Shown: positions 1 through 8,515 of the stretch, one piece after another
Position numbering within the stretch: the first letter of the stretch is position 1
How the letters are laid out: each line of letters starts with the position of its first letter
Assembly (NCBI GenBank): GCA_963578605.1
Contig: CAUZEA010000003.1
Coordinates: forward strand, 50,964-114,963
Direction: 5' to 3'
DNA: 64,000 nt
Origin: JAKVCB01 sp963578605
GTDB taxonomy: Bacteria; Planctomycetota; Planctomycetia; Pirellulales; Lacipirellulaceae
Translations under genes and position numbers: made by a program
The notes under the pieces: generated by a model
The model's input: only the letters and a program-made list of their open reading frames with translations
What the model was told of the DNA's origin: nothing
The model's database searches: none

Positions 1-750
1 TCCTTCTTGACCGCCGACACCGACACCAAACTGGGTGTTCTTTGCATACCCGAATTCAGGATCATGGCAACTGGCGCAGCTGATCGTGCCATCGATCGAA
101 AGTCGTGGATCGCAGTAGAGCTGTCGTCCAAGTTCGATTTTCGCCCGAGTCAATGGATTTGCTCCGATCCCGGTAATTTGCGTCTTTCCAGCAGCCAGTC
201 CTTTGGGCAGTTCGGGATTGAGCACTACATGGTTGGCGGGGTCTTCGACCCATTCGCTTATCTCTTCGATCGAGAGGGGGCCCTCTCCAGGTAAACCGCT
301 GGTCAAGTCAACCGTGCCGAGCAGAATTTCTTGTTCACCATCTTTGTCATCACCCGCAGTGGTTTTGTCGTCGGTCTCGCTGGGTTTGCTGTCGGTCTCA
401 GTGGTTGGCGATGGGGAGGGGGGTTCTCCGGTGGTCGGAGGTTTTGCCTCCGGCTTGGTTTCAGGGGGAGTTGGAGGCGTTGGTTTTGCCGTGGCCGAAG
501 TTGTTTCTTGCGGAGGGGGAGCAGGCGTGGAGACTGTCGATTCCTCGGTCGGTTTGGCCTCGGTGGATTTCGAATCGCCACTCGGTTTGGCAACTTCGAT
601 TTCAAGGGGCGGGACCGCTGGCTCAGTCGTTGATGGGGAAACGGCCGGTTCCTCTGCAACCTTGCCGCCGTCTCTTTTTTCACGTGTCAACTCGTTGATT
701 GCAAAGGCAATGGCGATCAACACAACGACAATGATCAAGAACCTACCCAT
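1..750 (-). CDS. Di-heme cytochrome c peroxidase, MauG/CcpA family (N-terminal part only)
   Basis: The reading frame runs off the left edge, so the C-terminal part is missing. It starts at an ATG at 750, preceded by AAGG about nine bases upstream; an in-frame ATG at 759 is an alternative. The first ~20 residues are a membrane anchor or signal segment (MGRFLIIVVVLIAIAFAINE). A long Pro/Thr/Ser/Glu-rich linker of about 110 residues follows. The catalytic domain then begins, with a motif of the form ELGRQLYCDPRLS, and a heme-binding CASCH lies near position 70 of the window. This LFxDxRLS...CxxCH arrangement is the hallmark of bacterial di-heme cytochrome c peroxidases, which reduce H2O2 in the periplasm. 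The next gene upstream is a thiol peroxidase, so a peroxide-defence role is plausible. The long linker is atypical but common in planctomycete secreted enzymes. The second heme site lies outside the window. Confidence 0.85.
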   Translation of the reverse strand, partial: MGRFLIIVVVLIAIAFAINELTREKRDGGKVAEEPAVSPSTTEPAVPPLEIEVAKPSGDSKSTEAKPTEESTVSTPAPPPQETTSATAKPTPPTPPETKPEAKPPTTGEPPSPSPTTETDSKPSETDDKTTAGDDKDGEQEILLGTVDLTSGLPGEGPLSIEEISEWVEDPANHVVLNPELPKGLAAGKTQITGIGANPLTRAKIELGRQLYCDPRLSIDGTISCASCHDPEFGYAKNTQFGVGVGGQEG

Positions 751-931
751 TGTTTTCATCCTTAAGCAAGAAGTATTGATAAATCAGAGCAGCGACAATC
801 GTTTCAGCAATTGGACCAATCCAGCCCCACTGTTGATGGGCGCCTGCGTGCTTAAAATGGCCGCGACACCCGCGAAGGTCAAGAAAAAAGTGCCGAGTGC
901 TTCGGCTACCTTTTTTCGACTCATAATCCAT
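743..931 (-). pseudogene. Aquaporin/MIP-family remnant with large internal deletion and frameshift
   Basis: Two frames on the minus strand each carry part of a major-intrinsic-protein channel. From the ATG at 924 one frame reads MSRKKVAEALGTFFLTFAGV and on to a stop at 784, about 46 residues. This resembles the first transmembrane helix of MIP channels (AExLGTFFLVFAGxGAI). The overlapping frame ending at 743 reads GWIGPIAETIVAALIYQYFL, like the last MIP helix (W-x-GP-x-x-G-A-x-x-A-x-L-Y). Both NPA motifs and the four middle helices are absent. The simplest reading is a channel gene that lost its centre and is decaying. The 3' end overlaps the start of the cytochrome peroxidase by a few bases. 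The family call rests on two short segments, so it is tentative. Confidence 0.5.
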
Positions 932-999
932 CCACTTCCCCTTTCAAATCCTTGTTCTTTACTCCCGGTAAATTCCGTGGTCGGAAGGGGTTTTCTGAT

Positions 1000-1518
1000 C
1001 TAGAGCTGCGATTTTAACGCGTCAATGGCAGCATCATAGTTTGGTTCCTCGGTAACCTCAGCAACATACTGGGCGTGAACAACCTTTCCATTGGCATCTA
1101 AAACAAAGATTGCACGGCAAAGTATTTTGAGTTCTTCAATCAAGGTTCCCCAGTTCTGACCGAAGTTGCGATCCTGATAATCACTTGCTGAACGGATATT
1201 GGTGATGTTCTCGGCACCGCAAAACCGGTTCATGGCGAAGGGCAAGTCAAGGCTAACCGTAATTGCGTTAATGCGACCGCCTAATTCACCCAGGAACTCA
1301 TTGAATTTCTTGGTTTGGGTGGCACAAACGGGCGTATCGAGCGAGGGCACCACGCTCAACAGGGTCGGCTTGCCCTGCAGGTCATCGAGAGTGAGTGTTT
1401 GCATCCCGTCTTCAAAATAGTGCAGTGTGAAGTTCGGAGCTGCCCCGCCAGCGGCAACTGCCTCACCGGCCAAGGTCATCGGATTTCCCTTAAAGGTAAT
1501 TGCGCCCGAGCGTGACAT
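1000..1518 (-). CDS. tpx: Thiol peroxidase (Tpx, atypical 2-Cys peroxiredoxin)
   Basis: The 172-residue protein has the full Tpx signature. The peroxidatic site is PSLDTPVCATQTKKFN with Cys65, followed by SLDLPFAMNRFC with the resolving cysteine at Cys100. The family's usual length is about 165-170 residues. Tpx reduces H2O2 and alkyl hydroperoxides in the cytoplasm or periplasm with electrons from thioredoxin. The ATG at 1518 has a good ribosome binding site (AAAGGA, eight bases upstream). It lies upstream of the di-heme peroxidase gene on the same strand, with the aquaporin remnant between them. A shared oxidative-stress function is plausible, but no regulator site is visible. One departure is LKILCRAIFVLD, where most members have LLARAVFVLD; this adds an extra cysteine. 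Confidence 0.95.
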   Translation of the reverse strand: MSRSGAITFKGNPMTLAGEAVAAGGAAPNFTLHYFEDGMQTLTLDDLQGKPTLLSVVPSLDTPVCATQTKKFNEFLGELGGRINAITVSLDLPFAMNRFCGAENITNIRSASDYQDRNFGQNWGTLIEELKILCRAIFVLDANGKVVHAQYVAEVTEEPNYDAAIDALKSQL

Positions 1519-1684
1519 GGTTTGTTCCTTTAGCTAAAGCAAACAGCAGGTTTTTAAGGCTCCGGACTGGTCGTCGCGAGGTGGGCCTGCTGATCATTGC
1601 AACCGGCTAGTTTACAGTGGCAAGCGTGATGGGCCCGGTTGCAAAACCCAAAGCCCCCCTAGTATCTGCGCCTGGGCTGGCATT

Positions 1685-2320
1685 TCAAGTGGCTGTTGCG
1701 CTGCGATAGCAGTGGTCAAAAAGGAGTTCCCACTCGGCCTGCTGAATTCGACCACAAAGGACCTGGGCATCATTCTCGCCACAGACCGCGCTGCGACAAC
1801 AATCGACAAAGGCAAAGGGATCCCATGGTGCACCGCTAAGCAGTTCGACGGCACCACTTATTTGGCCCAACTGCTGCCCGATCTCCATCGCCTGTTCAGC
1901 CAGGGGCTCAAATACGGCATGTTTCCCCACACGGCGGAACCAATATTTGGCATTTGAAAAGTCGCCTTCGCGACGGTGCATGATCCCATGCCAAAAACTC
2001 CCCGAATCAGTCGGTATATTCTGACTGACGGTATGGGACTGTTCAAGACAATCGTGGAGCAGCCACACTCCGGCCAGACAACACTCGGCCATTTTCCGAT
2101 CGGCGAGCGGCGAACTCGTAAAAGCCGCCTCAATACTCAGTTCGGGCAGACCTTGATGCCCACCCTCTTGAGGCTGGCTATCGTCCAGCAGACGGCAACG
2201 GTTCCGATCGAGCCAGGCAACAAATACGGGGCCGTAGTCCGTGGGAGAGAAATCAGACAATCTCAACTCCAGGGTGGAACGTGGGAAGTGGTTCTCCGGC
2301 AGCGGATAAACACTGCACAC
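1685..2320 (-). CDS. Conserved hypothetical protein
   Basis: A 211-residue soluble protein with no signal peptide or membrane helix and no catalytic motif I can name. The central segment SFWHGIMHRREGDFSNAKYWFRRVGKHAVF looks like a conserved core: helical, TPR-like, aromatic-rich. A similar pattern occurs in uncharacterised proteins of planctomycetes and acidobacteria. The start is a GTG at 2320; there is no in-frame ATG before the middle of the protein and no clear ribosome binding site. A terminator lies just upstream (2427-2459), so it is probably transcribed separately from the TPR gene. Function unknown. Confidence 0.6.
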   Translation of the reverse strand: MCSVYPLPENHFPRSTLELRLSDFSPTDYGPVFVAWLDRNRCRLLDDSQPQEGGHQGLPELSIEAAFTSSPLADRKMAECCLAGVWLLHDCLEQSHTVSQNIPTDSGSFWHGIMHRREGDFSNAKYWFRRVGKHAVFEPLAEQAMEIGQQLGQISGAVELLSGAPWDPFAFVDCCRSAVCGENDAQVLCGRIQQAEWELLFDHCYRSATAT

Positions 2321-2426
2321 CGAGTCTCATTATTGCGGTTTGGGAGGAAATGCCAAGCGGGGGTCTCGGTATCTGCCAGGAGTTTCGGCAGATCCCCGAA
2401 AACCAGATGAAAGATGGGCCCGGCAA

Positions 2427-2459
2427 GAAAAAAGCCCAGGGGGAGGCACCCCTGGGCTC
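2427..2459 (-). terminator. Rho-independent terminator after the TPR-protein gene
   Basis: On the minus strand a GC-rich hairpin (AGCCCAGGGG paired with CCCCTGGGCT, loop of about five to six bases) is followed directly by TTTTTTCTT. It lies 37 bases past the stop codon of the TPR gene, which gives the direction. Confidence 0.9.
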
Positions 2460-2495
2460 TCGTCGCTTCGCAGATACGACCAGTTTAATAGACGC

Positions 2496-4919
2496 TTAAC
2501 GCACCCTGGTAGGTTTACCAGAAGTCCGCGATTGCTGACGGCGCGATATCTGTATTTTGCGATTGGGATTGCCGCCAACACCGTCGCGACTACCGGTTTG
2601 CGTGATTCTTTGCGTACGGCCTGATCCTGAAGAACGGCCCTGGCGATCACCAATTTGTCGACGTATGGAATCAGCCGTGCGACTTGTGGTATTACGGTTA
2701 GGATTTCGCGCGACGTTGACTGGCGCCGCCGATTGGCGAGGCTTGGCGTTTTGTGTCAGGTCGGCATAATGGGCACTTTGACTCTCGTCGCCCATCCCCT
2801 TATACATGGTGGCCAGATTGCCATAAGGAACCACAAGTGCTTCCTTATTAAGCAAACCATTGGCAACTTCCGCTTCGACCAGGTCGGCGCCCATCTGAGT
2901 GAGTTCAAGACCTTTCGACCGCTCGCCAACACTCCAATAACTGACTCCCATGCTCACGAGTGCTTCGCCGTGTCGGTGTGGTAAGGCAAGTTTGGTAACC
3001 GGCGCTTTGGTTGTCAGCATCGGAATTGCCTTATCGTACCAGCAGATAGCCTTTTCGTGGTTCTTTTGGTGAACCGCATACACCGCACCGATGTGAAAGT
3101 AAAGACGCCCCACCAGATGTTCAAAATTGGGAACAGCCTGCCGGTTCTTCGCACCTTCGGTAAGGTTATCGATCGCCTTCTGAGAGTAGCGTAAAGCATT
3201 GGTCGACCTGCGGCGGGTATGTTCAATGCGTACCGCCTGGAAGTAAGCGACTCCCAGTCGCCACTGGATGTGTTGTTGCCAAAGCAGATCGTCAACCTCT
3301 TCCACCAGTGAATTGGCAGCGGTTTGGGCCTCTTCGATCCAGGGTGCCGGATCGACGCTTGGCTTCAACTCGGCCAGGATCGCGAGGGCAACCTCGGCAA
3401 CCTGGAGTCGCAATTCCAAGCCGGCGTCACCCTTTTTGATAGCATCTTCAGCGAGCCCTGAGGCCCGACTAATCCACTTGGAGACCGTTTCGAATTTGTT
3501 CCGGTAATCCTGGTCTGCGATCTCGCGACCAATCGCCAGATGGGCATCGACAAGGACTTTTTTGGCGGCCCTTCGATCGGCAAGATGTTTACTTGTCGCG
3601 ACCGAGTCTGCCATTTCAATCGCTTTGGTTTGAAACGGTATTGCACGCGAACGAATTGTCGACCCACCTAAGATTGCCAGTCGACCCATTTGTTGCAGTG
3701 CTTGGGCTTGAATAATCGTGGGTGTGTCATTGTCGTCCAGTACAGCTCGCGTCTCGCGAACCGCATCGTCGTAACGTGCCAACTGCTCCAGTGCTCTGGC
3801 CCAACGAAGTCGATACGCGTCGTTGCTCGGATCGAGATTGAATGCCTCAGCCGCAGAAAACTCTGCCAGATCAGCCTGACCGGTTGCCAGATAGATGTCG
3901 GCCAACAACCAATGTGCCTGGGCCATCTTCGAATCGAGTGCTAGGGCGAATTGCAAATCGCGAATGTTTTTCTCATACGGGCCATGGAGGTGGTTTTCCG
4001 CCCGAAGTGCAAACGCAGCCGAATCGAGTGCCTCGATGACAATATGCGAAACTAGTCGCTTGGAACCTTCCGTATCTTGCGTCTCCTCAAACATGAACAG
4101 CACGCCACGTTCAGGAAAGATTTGACCAAGGATTTCACCCGCATCGTTCAGGATGCTGGCTGGCTCAAACTTATCGAGTCGCAGCTGTTTGACTAACTGT
4201 TCGGCAGGTAGTAATTCGTCGAGTTCGACTTTTATCATCTTCACGGTGTCATGGGTGACGACAACATCTATTCTGTGGAAGGGAGCCGTCTCGTAGATCA
4301 GGATTTCGCCATCTTCAAGGTCGCGCACTTCACCGGGTTCACCCCAAAGCGCGCGTACTTCTGCTGGAGACGACGTGCCAGGTTGAACGCCATTGAACTT
4401 GGCAACCTTGGTATTGATCATCAGCTTAGTTGGGGGGGCAACCACCTTTTTGGCCGTTTTACTGTGCTGGGCAACACGATCCTTGCGGCGTGAATTGGCG
4501 GCTCTCGTCAAAGCAGTCCCAAATTCCTCAGCTTCCTTGTCCATTGGGTAGTCGGCTTCGGCAATGACTCCGCCCTCCGCGTCCAGCGGCAGTACGCTTG
4601 CTGCCAACTCTGGCTCATGATCCGAATCTTGGGAAATTGGCTCGAGCGGTTCTTGATCCTCGGAATCAGCAACCGACTCAACCCCAACCCGATCTGACTC
4701 TGTAGCCTGCCGGTTTTTGACCAAAACTGAGGTGCCGTCCTCTTGAAATTTGGCGGTTGAATCTTCGATCTTGGCAGTTACCGGCACTTCACCGCACACG
4801 GCATGAACCGCTAATAGAACGAGGCCAAAAGATGCAATGGTAATGGCAGGACGACCCCAAAACATCAGGTAAGTCGCTCGTGGTTGAACTGACCAGCTCA
4901 TTCGTTTTTTCGTTCGCAT
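2496..4919 (-). CDS. Large secreted or anchored TPR-repeat protein with a BamE/SmpA-like domain
   Basis: The protein has 807 residues. A basic N-terminus and hydrophobic stretch at about 24-43 form a signal peptide or anchor. An acidic linker follows to about 160. Residues ~174-285 resemble the SmpA/BamE/OmlA fold (KFNGVQPGTSSPAEVRALWG then a GEP-x-E loop). From about 305 to 730 there are TPR-type helical repeats. The last ~70 residues are a basic, Arg/Ser/Gln/Asn-rich tail. The likely role is scaffolding at or outside the membrane; no enzyme motif is seen. The ATG at 4919 has a strong ribosome binding site (AGGAGG) and an operator-like palindrome lies in the leader. It has its own terminator and looks monocistronic. 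Confidence 0.75.
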   Translation of the reverse strand: MRTKKRMSWSVQPRATYLMFWGRPAITIASFGLVLLAVHAVCGEVPVTAKIEDSTAKFQEDGTSVLVKNRQATESDRVGVESVADSEDQEPLEPISQDSDHEPELAASVLPLDAEGGVIAEADYPMDKEAEEFGTALTRAANSRRKDRVAQHSKTAKKVVAPPTKLMINTKVAKFNGVQPGTSSPAEVRALWGEPGEVRDLEDGEILIYETAPFHRIDVVVTHDTVKMIKVELDELLPAEQLVKQLRLDKFEPASILNDAGEILGQIFPERGVLFMFEETQDTEGSKRLVSHIVIEALDSAAFALRAENHLHGPYEKNIRDLQFALALDSKMAQAHWLLADIYLATGQADLAEFSAAEAFNLDPSNDAYRLRWARALEQLARYDDAVRETRAVLDDNDTPTIIQAQALQQMGRLAILGGSTIRSRAIPFQTKAIEMADSVATSKHLADRRAAKKVLVDAHLAIGREIADQDYRNKFETVSKWISRASGLAEDAIKKGDAGLELRLQVAEVALAILAELKPSVDPAPWIEEAQTAANSLVEEVDDLLWQQHIQWRLGVAYFQAVRIEHTRRRSTNALRYSQKAIDNLTEGAKNRQAVPNFEHLVGRLYFHIGAVYAVHQKNHEKAICWYDKAIPMLTTKAPVTKLALPHRHGEALVSMGVSYWSVGERSKGLELTQMGADLVEAEVANGLLNKEALVVPYGNLATMYKGMGDESQSAHYADLTQNAKPRQSAAPVNVARNPNRNTTSRTADSIRRQIGDRQGRSSGSGRTQRITQTGSRDGVGGNPNRKIQISRRQQSRTSGKPTRVR

Positions 4920-5294
4920 GGCGTGCTCCTCCTGAACACATGACCGACAATGTCAGTCATACCGTGTAAAGTTCTCTAGGGATCGCTTCCTATTCTTCTT
5001 ATCAACTCAACGAAAACCGGGCTGTTCTCCAGAGTCCATGATTGATCGAGCGCCGCCTGGCATCCTCACACCAAGGGTCGTGCTCACATCCAGGAGAACC
5101 AATAGAACCCTTCTTATCGTTGTATTCGCTATTACTAAATTACCATCGGCAACTCTTCATGCGAATTAACAGCCTATGTGAGTCAAATTGGTGAAACCCG
5201 ACGCAGTTCGTCTAAATCTCGTCAGGTTTGACCACAGATCGAACGCTGCTAGCTGGAAAACTCTCCCAAAGTATGGTCTCGCTTGCTACCATTG
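4920..5294. other. Intergenic region between the TPR gene and the MnmE-like gene
   Basis: No gene is supported here. It must hold the promoter of the TPR gene on the minus strand. The only structure I can see is the near-perfect palindrome at 4940-4960. No clear terminator for the MnmE-like gene is visible past 5295. Confidence 0.6.
4940..4960. promoter_or_regulatory. Operator-like palindrome in the leader of the TPR gene
   Basis: The 21-base site pairs ATGACCGACA with TGTCAGTCAT around a central A, with nine of ten positions matching. It sits about 20 bases upstream of the start codon at 4919, next to the ribosome binding site. It could be a repressor site or an RNA hairpin that hides the ribosome site. 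No regulator is identified. Confidence 0.35.
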
Positions 5295-6464
5295 CTACGA
5301 TTTTTTTGCAGATAGCATCGAGCGAAGAAGTTTGCTTGCATCCTCCCTTTGACCACCTCGCGCCAACTGCTCTGCGGATCGTAACTGTTGGACTTGATCC
5401 GTTGTGAAAGGGATTGCCGTACCAGGGGCCGGTTCAATGGGTACCAGTGATGTTTGGATCGCAACCAGCAATTTTTCGATACCCACCCCCGTCACGGCAC
5501 TTGTTGCGTAGCGGTCAGGTGTCGCCCCCTCGACCGCGGATATACGCTCGGGTGTGAGCAGGTCGATTTTGTTGACGACCACCAAAACAACTCGTTCGCT
5601 GCCGTTTCCTTCAAGCAAATCGGCAGGGAATGCATTCTGGGTGGCGTCGGCAACCATCACGACCAGATCGGCATGTTTCCGCGAACGTTTCGCCCTGTTG
5701 ACCCCCTCCCGCTCGAGCGGGTCGACTACCTGCCGCACCCCTGCGGTATCTGCCAACTCAATTGGCCAGCCACCGACGGCAGTAACTGCCGTCACAACGT
5801 CACGGGTTGTCCCCGGCTCCGCACTGACGATGGCCCGCTCAAACCCAACCAGCGCGTTGATCAAGCTGCTCTTTCCGACATTTGGGGGACCAGTCAGGAC
5901 GACCCGCCACGGTGTCGTGAGATGCAGTCCCAAATCGCCGAAACGAAGCAATCCTTTGAGTTGCTCAAGTGCCGCAGCGGTCGCATGGTTCTCCAGGGCT
6001 AGAAGTATTGCTTGAATCGACTTCCCCAAGGCATCGTGGAACTGGTCGAGCAGAATACGTGCGGTCTTCGTCGTCGCAGCGACTGCCAGTGCCCTCGCGG
6101 CAGCCGCTTGAAACGGATCTGGATGGGTAGCTGACAACGAATCTTGCCAATCGATTATTGCGCAGCCACTGGCGGCAAGTCGCCTGAGAACGGCCTTGAT
6201 GGCCGCCGATCCACCATGGCAGTGGATTTCGACCTGCGTCGAATCCGCCAGCCGCGTCACAATCACGTCCTCACCCCCCATACCATCCCAGCGACCATAG
6301 CAAATCCGTCCTGCGGGGAACTCGGCAAGGGCTTTCCCACTGGCGGAATGAAACGATTGCTGCACGACATCAAGGGCTCGTGAGCCAACGACGCGGACGA
6401 CCGCCACAGCACCCCGCCCCGCAGGCGTTAGCTGAACCGCACGGGTTGGAAAGTCTGATCCCAT
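5295..6464 (-). CDS. mnmE: MnmE/TrmE-like tRNA modification GTPase, C-terminal Cys motif missing
   Basis: The 389 residues carry the MnmE order: an N-terminal formyl-THF-binding-like domain (PAGRGAVAVVRVVG near the start, EIHCHGG at 79-85), a helical domain and an embedded GTPase. GTPase motifs are GPPNVGKSS at 192-200, TTRD at 219-222, DTAG at 239-242, NKID at 298-301 and TSAVTG at 321-326. MnmE works with MnmG to modify wobble uridines in tRNA. The family is usually about 450 residues long and ends in C-[ILV]-GK with the catalytic cysteine. This protein ends in LLRSMLSAKKS without it. It may be a divergent MnmE or a paralog with another role. Downstream of coaX with a gap of about 47 bases, so the two are probably cotranscribed. 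Confidence 0.8.
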   Translation of the reverse strand: MGSDFPTRAVQLTPAGRGAVAVVRVVGSRALDVVQQSFHSASGKALAEFPAGRICYGRWDGMGGEDVIVTRLADSTQVEIHCHGGSAAIKAVLRRLAASGCAIIDWQDSLSATHPDPFQAAAARALAVAATTKTARILLDQFHDALGKSIQAILLALENHATAAALEQLKGLLRFGDLGLHLTTPWRVVLTGPPNVGKSSLINALVGFERAIVSAEPGTTRDVVTAVTAVGGWPIELADTAGVRQVVDPLEREGVNRAKRSRKHADLVVMVADATQNAFPADLLEGNGSERVVLVVVNKIDLLTPERISAVEGATPDRYATSAVTGVGIEKLLVAIQTSLVPIEPAPGTAIPFTTDQVQQLRSAEQLARGGQREDASKLLRSMLSAKKS

Positions 6465-6511
6465 CTGCTACTCGACATCGAATCGCCATTCCTGGCGAAG
6501 CAATCCCCTGA

Positions 6512-7393
6512 TCACCTGATCCCGTCAAGTCGGCCGCCCGCCACTAGCGCAATGCCCGCCAGTACCAAATCGGGTACGCACCGTACTTCGAGTCCCGTCA
6601 GCCGGGTCAGGCTTTCGGCCAGTGGAACTTGAACGCCGCCAGTGAGGCAAACCATGGGAGGCTTGGTTTGACTCAGCGCAATCTGCTCGACAAGTGAGCG
6701 GACAGCGCCAACTGCGGCCCAATACAAACCGGACTGAATGGCAGCTTCGGTTTCGTTTCCGATTGGTGGGGGAACCTCGGAAGTTTTGGCGGGCAAAACC
6801 AACGGCAAAGCATCCGTCCCCTCGGCAAGGGCGTGGGCCCCCATCGTGATCCCGGGCAAAATCGCCCCTCCTACAAATGCCCCTGTTGCGTCGACCAGAT
6901 CGACCGTCATCGCACTGCCGTGGTCGACGACCACGATCGATCGGTCAGCTGTGCGCAACTGGTTGGCTGCCGTCGCTGCAAGCAAGCGGTCGATACCCAC
7001 TCGCTCGGGGAACGGCACCTTGACCGGAATCGTGATGTTGCGATGAGAGACCCCGTGAATTCGGTGTCGGCCACTTTGTTGCCCCACCTCGGTGATGACC
7101 CGCCGAAAATGATCCTCAGCAGGACGATTCACACTTGCAACGAACCAGTCGAATTCCACCAGCAGCACTTCCTCACACCAGTGACGGAATTTGTCTTCGG
7201 CGAACCTGTTCTGAGAGGAAAGTGTCAGTTCCAGGCTGCTGGCTGGCCGAGACAACCCGGACGCTGCGATCGGTAGCATCCGACCCTGGGCCTCCGCCAC
7301 GCACGCGCTGACTGAGTCGAAGAATCCGCATTGAACGCAGCTATTCCCAATGTCGACTGCGACGATGCTTGTCTGGCCTGAATTGGGTCCCAT
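6512..7393 (-). CDS. coaX: Type III pantothenate kinase
   Basis: CoaX phosphorylates pantothenate, the first step of coenzyme A synthesis, in the cytoplasm. The ASKHA-fold motifs are present: VDIGNS at about 13-18, GIDRL at 133-137, DHGSAMTVD at 157-165 and GGAILPG at 175-181. Length (293 residues) is slightly above the usual ~260. I chose the ATG at 7393 because GAGGA lies eight bases upstream; the frame also opens from a TTG at 7411. It precedes the MnmE-like gene on the same strand. CoA supply also matters for the carrier proteins of the polyketide cluster far downstream, but no link is implied. Confidence 0.92.
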   Translation of the reverse strand: MGPNSGQTSIVAVDIGNSCVQCGFFDSVSACVAEAQGRMLPIAASGLSRPASSLELTLSSQNRFAEDKFRHWCEEVLLVEFDWFVASVNRPAEDHFRRVITEVGQQSGRHRIHGVSHRNITIPVKVPFPERVGIDRLLAATAANQLRTADRSIVVVDHGSAMTVDLVDATGAFVGGAILPGITMGAHALAEGTDALPLVLPAKTSEVPPPIGNETEAAIQSGLYWAAVGAVRSLVEQIALSQTKPPMVCLTGGVQVPLAESLTRLTGLEVRCVPDLVLAGIALVAGGRLDGIR

Positions 7394-7636
7394 GCTCTGA
7401 TCCTCAACCAACGCGGCAATCCACTTTGTTCAGGGCTGTGCTTTTGTCTATCATCCCCTGATCCTGGTTTTCAGGGAAGTGTCCTGTCACCCGGGACAGA
7501 TCGCACTTTGGTTCGTGCGGGCTATCGAGAACGGTTCTCGAAAGCAAATAGCCAGTTGACGGATCGCGGCTGACCGGCAAAATGACGGTTCTGGGGAAGT
7601 GTGTCCACATATCACCCCCCCAGGTACATTCCAATT

Positions 7637-7720
7637 GGGCCCGTGGCGGAATAGGCAGACGCGCATGCTTGAGGGGCATGTGCCCGTAAGGGCGTGCTGG
7701 TTCGACTCCAGTCGGGCCCA
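7637..7720 (+). tRNA. tRNA-Leu (anticodon GAG)
   Basis: A complete class II tRNA cloverleaf. The acceptor stem is GGGCCCG (7637-7643) with CGGGCCC (7713-7719) and discriminator A at 7720. The anticodon stem CATGC/GCATG encloses the loop TTGAGGG, with anticodon GAG at 7671-7673. A long variable arm (TGCCCGTAAGGGCG) follows, then the T arm with TTCGACT. The long variable arm and A73 fit leucine. The 3' CCA is not encoded. Confidence 0.97.
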
Positions 7721-7810
7721 CTGGAAAGCTGACCCGTCGAAAATCGAGCGGACTCGTCGGGAGAAGCCGAAATGAGGTTGAATCCCATCAAGAGATCGAG
7801 TTGAGATTGG

Positions 7811-7844
7811 GACTCGTGACCGATCGTCGCGAGTCTCTTTTTTT
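7811..7844 (+). terminator. Rho-independent terminator after tRNA-Leu
   Basis: A ten-pair stem, GACTCGTGAC with GTCGCGAGTC (one G-U pair), closes a five-base loop CGATC and is followed by TCTTTTTTTG. It lies about 90 bases after the tRNA. Confidence 0.9.
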
Positions 7845-7855
7845 GTGGACAATCC

Positions 7856-7886
7856 TTGGTGGCAGGCAAGTCATGTCGACTATAAT
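7856..7886 (+). promoter_or_regulatory. Possible sigma-70-type promoter of the ferritin gene
   Basis: A perfect TATAAT at 7881-7886 lies 75 bases upstream of the ferritin start. A TTGGTG at 7856-7861 is a partial -35 match, with a longish 19-base spacer. No Fur-like site was recognised. Confidence 0.45.
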
Positions 7887-7898
7887 CTACACACGGTG

Positions 7899-7923
7899 CG
7901 GAACCTTGCGGTGGTTCCGTTTT
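7899..7923 (+). promoter_or_regulatory. Terminator-like hairpin in the ferritin leader
   Basis: CGGAACC and GGTTCCG form a seven-pair stem with a seven-base loop, followed at once by TTTTCTT. It lies between the putative promoter and the ferritin start codon, so it could act as an attenuator or as a 5' stabilising hairpin. Confidence 0.4.
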
Positions 7924-7961
7924 CTTGAGTTGCTGTATCGCCCCAAAAAGGAACCGACACT

Positions 7962-8465
7962 ATGCTCAACCAGGTAATACAAGATGCCATTAATGAACAA
8001 ATCAACAACGAACTCTACTCTTCATACAGTTACCTCAGCATGTCGGCTTATTGTGAGCATAAGCAATTCGCGGGGTGTGCGTCCTGGATGCGAATCCAGA
8101 GCCATGAAGAATACAACCACGCAATGCGTTTGTACGACTTTTTAATTGTTCGTAACGGCCGCGTTGAATTATGCCCGATTGCCCAACCTACCATTGACTT
8201 CGAGTCCATCCCTAACGTTTTCGTCCAAGCGCTTACACAAGAGAAGATTGTCACCAGCCAGATTGATGCGCTCTACGAACTCGCGTTCAAGGAGAAGGCA
8301 TTTGCCGCACTCGTTGAGTTGGAATGGTTTGTTCAGGAACAAGTTGCCGAGGAAAAGGCTGCCCGTGACATCGTCCATAAGTTTGAAATGGTCAAAGAAG
8401 ATCCAGCCGCCTTGTTGGATCTGGATCGGGAACTGGGGGCACGCAACGCATCTGACGCAGAATGA
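7962..8465 (+). CDS. ftnA: Ferritin (bacterial non-heme FtnA type)
   Basis: The 167-residue protein forms the usual four-helix ferritin subunit that oxidises Fe(II) and stores Fe(III). The ferroxidase ligands sit at the same numbers as in E. coli FtnA: Glu17, Glu50, His53, Glu94, Gln127 and Glu130. The motif HEEYNHA at 48-54 is typical. There is no heme-binding Met of bacterioferritin. The ATG at 7962 has AAAGGA about ten bases upstream. The gene stands alone on the plus strand between two minus-strand clusters. A TATAAT and a terminator-like hairpin lie in its leader. Confidence 0.95.
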   Translation: MLNQVIQDAINEQINNELYSSYSYLSMSAYCEHKQFAGCASWMRIQSHEEYNHAMRLYDFLIVRNGRVELCPIAQPTIDFESIPNVFVQALTQEKIVTSQIDALYELAFKEKAFAALVELEWFVQEQVAEEKAARDIVHKFEMVKEDPAALLDLDRELGARNASDAE

Positions 8466-8515
8466 CCAGAAGCCTGGACAAATGATGTCGCAAGGAGCCG
8501 GCACAACCCCATGGT

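Noticed and set aside
203..1003. Plus-strand 266-residue frame opposite the cytochrome peroxidase linker
   Set aside because: It is the antisense shadow of a Pro/Thr/Glu-rich linker. The minus-strand frame has a CxxCH heme motif.
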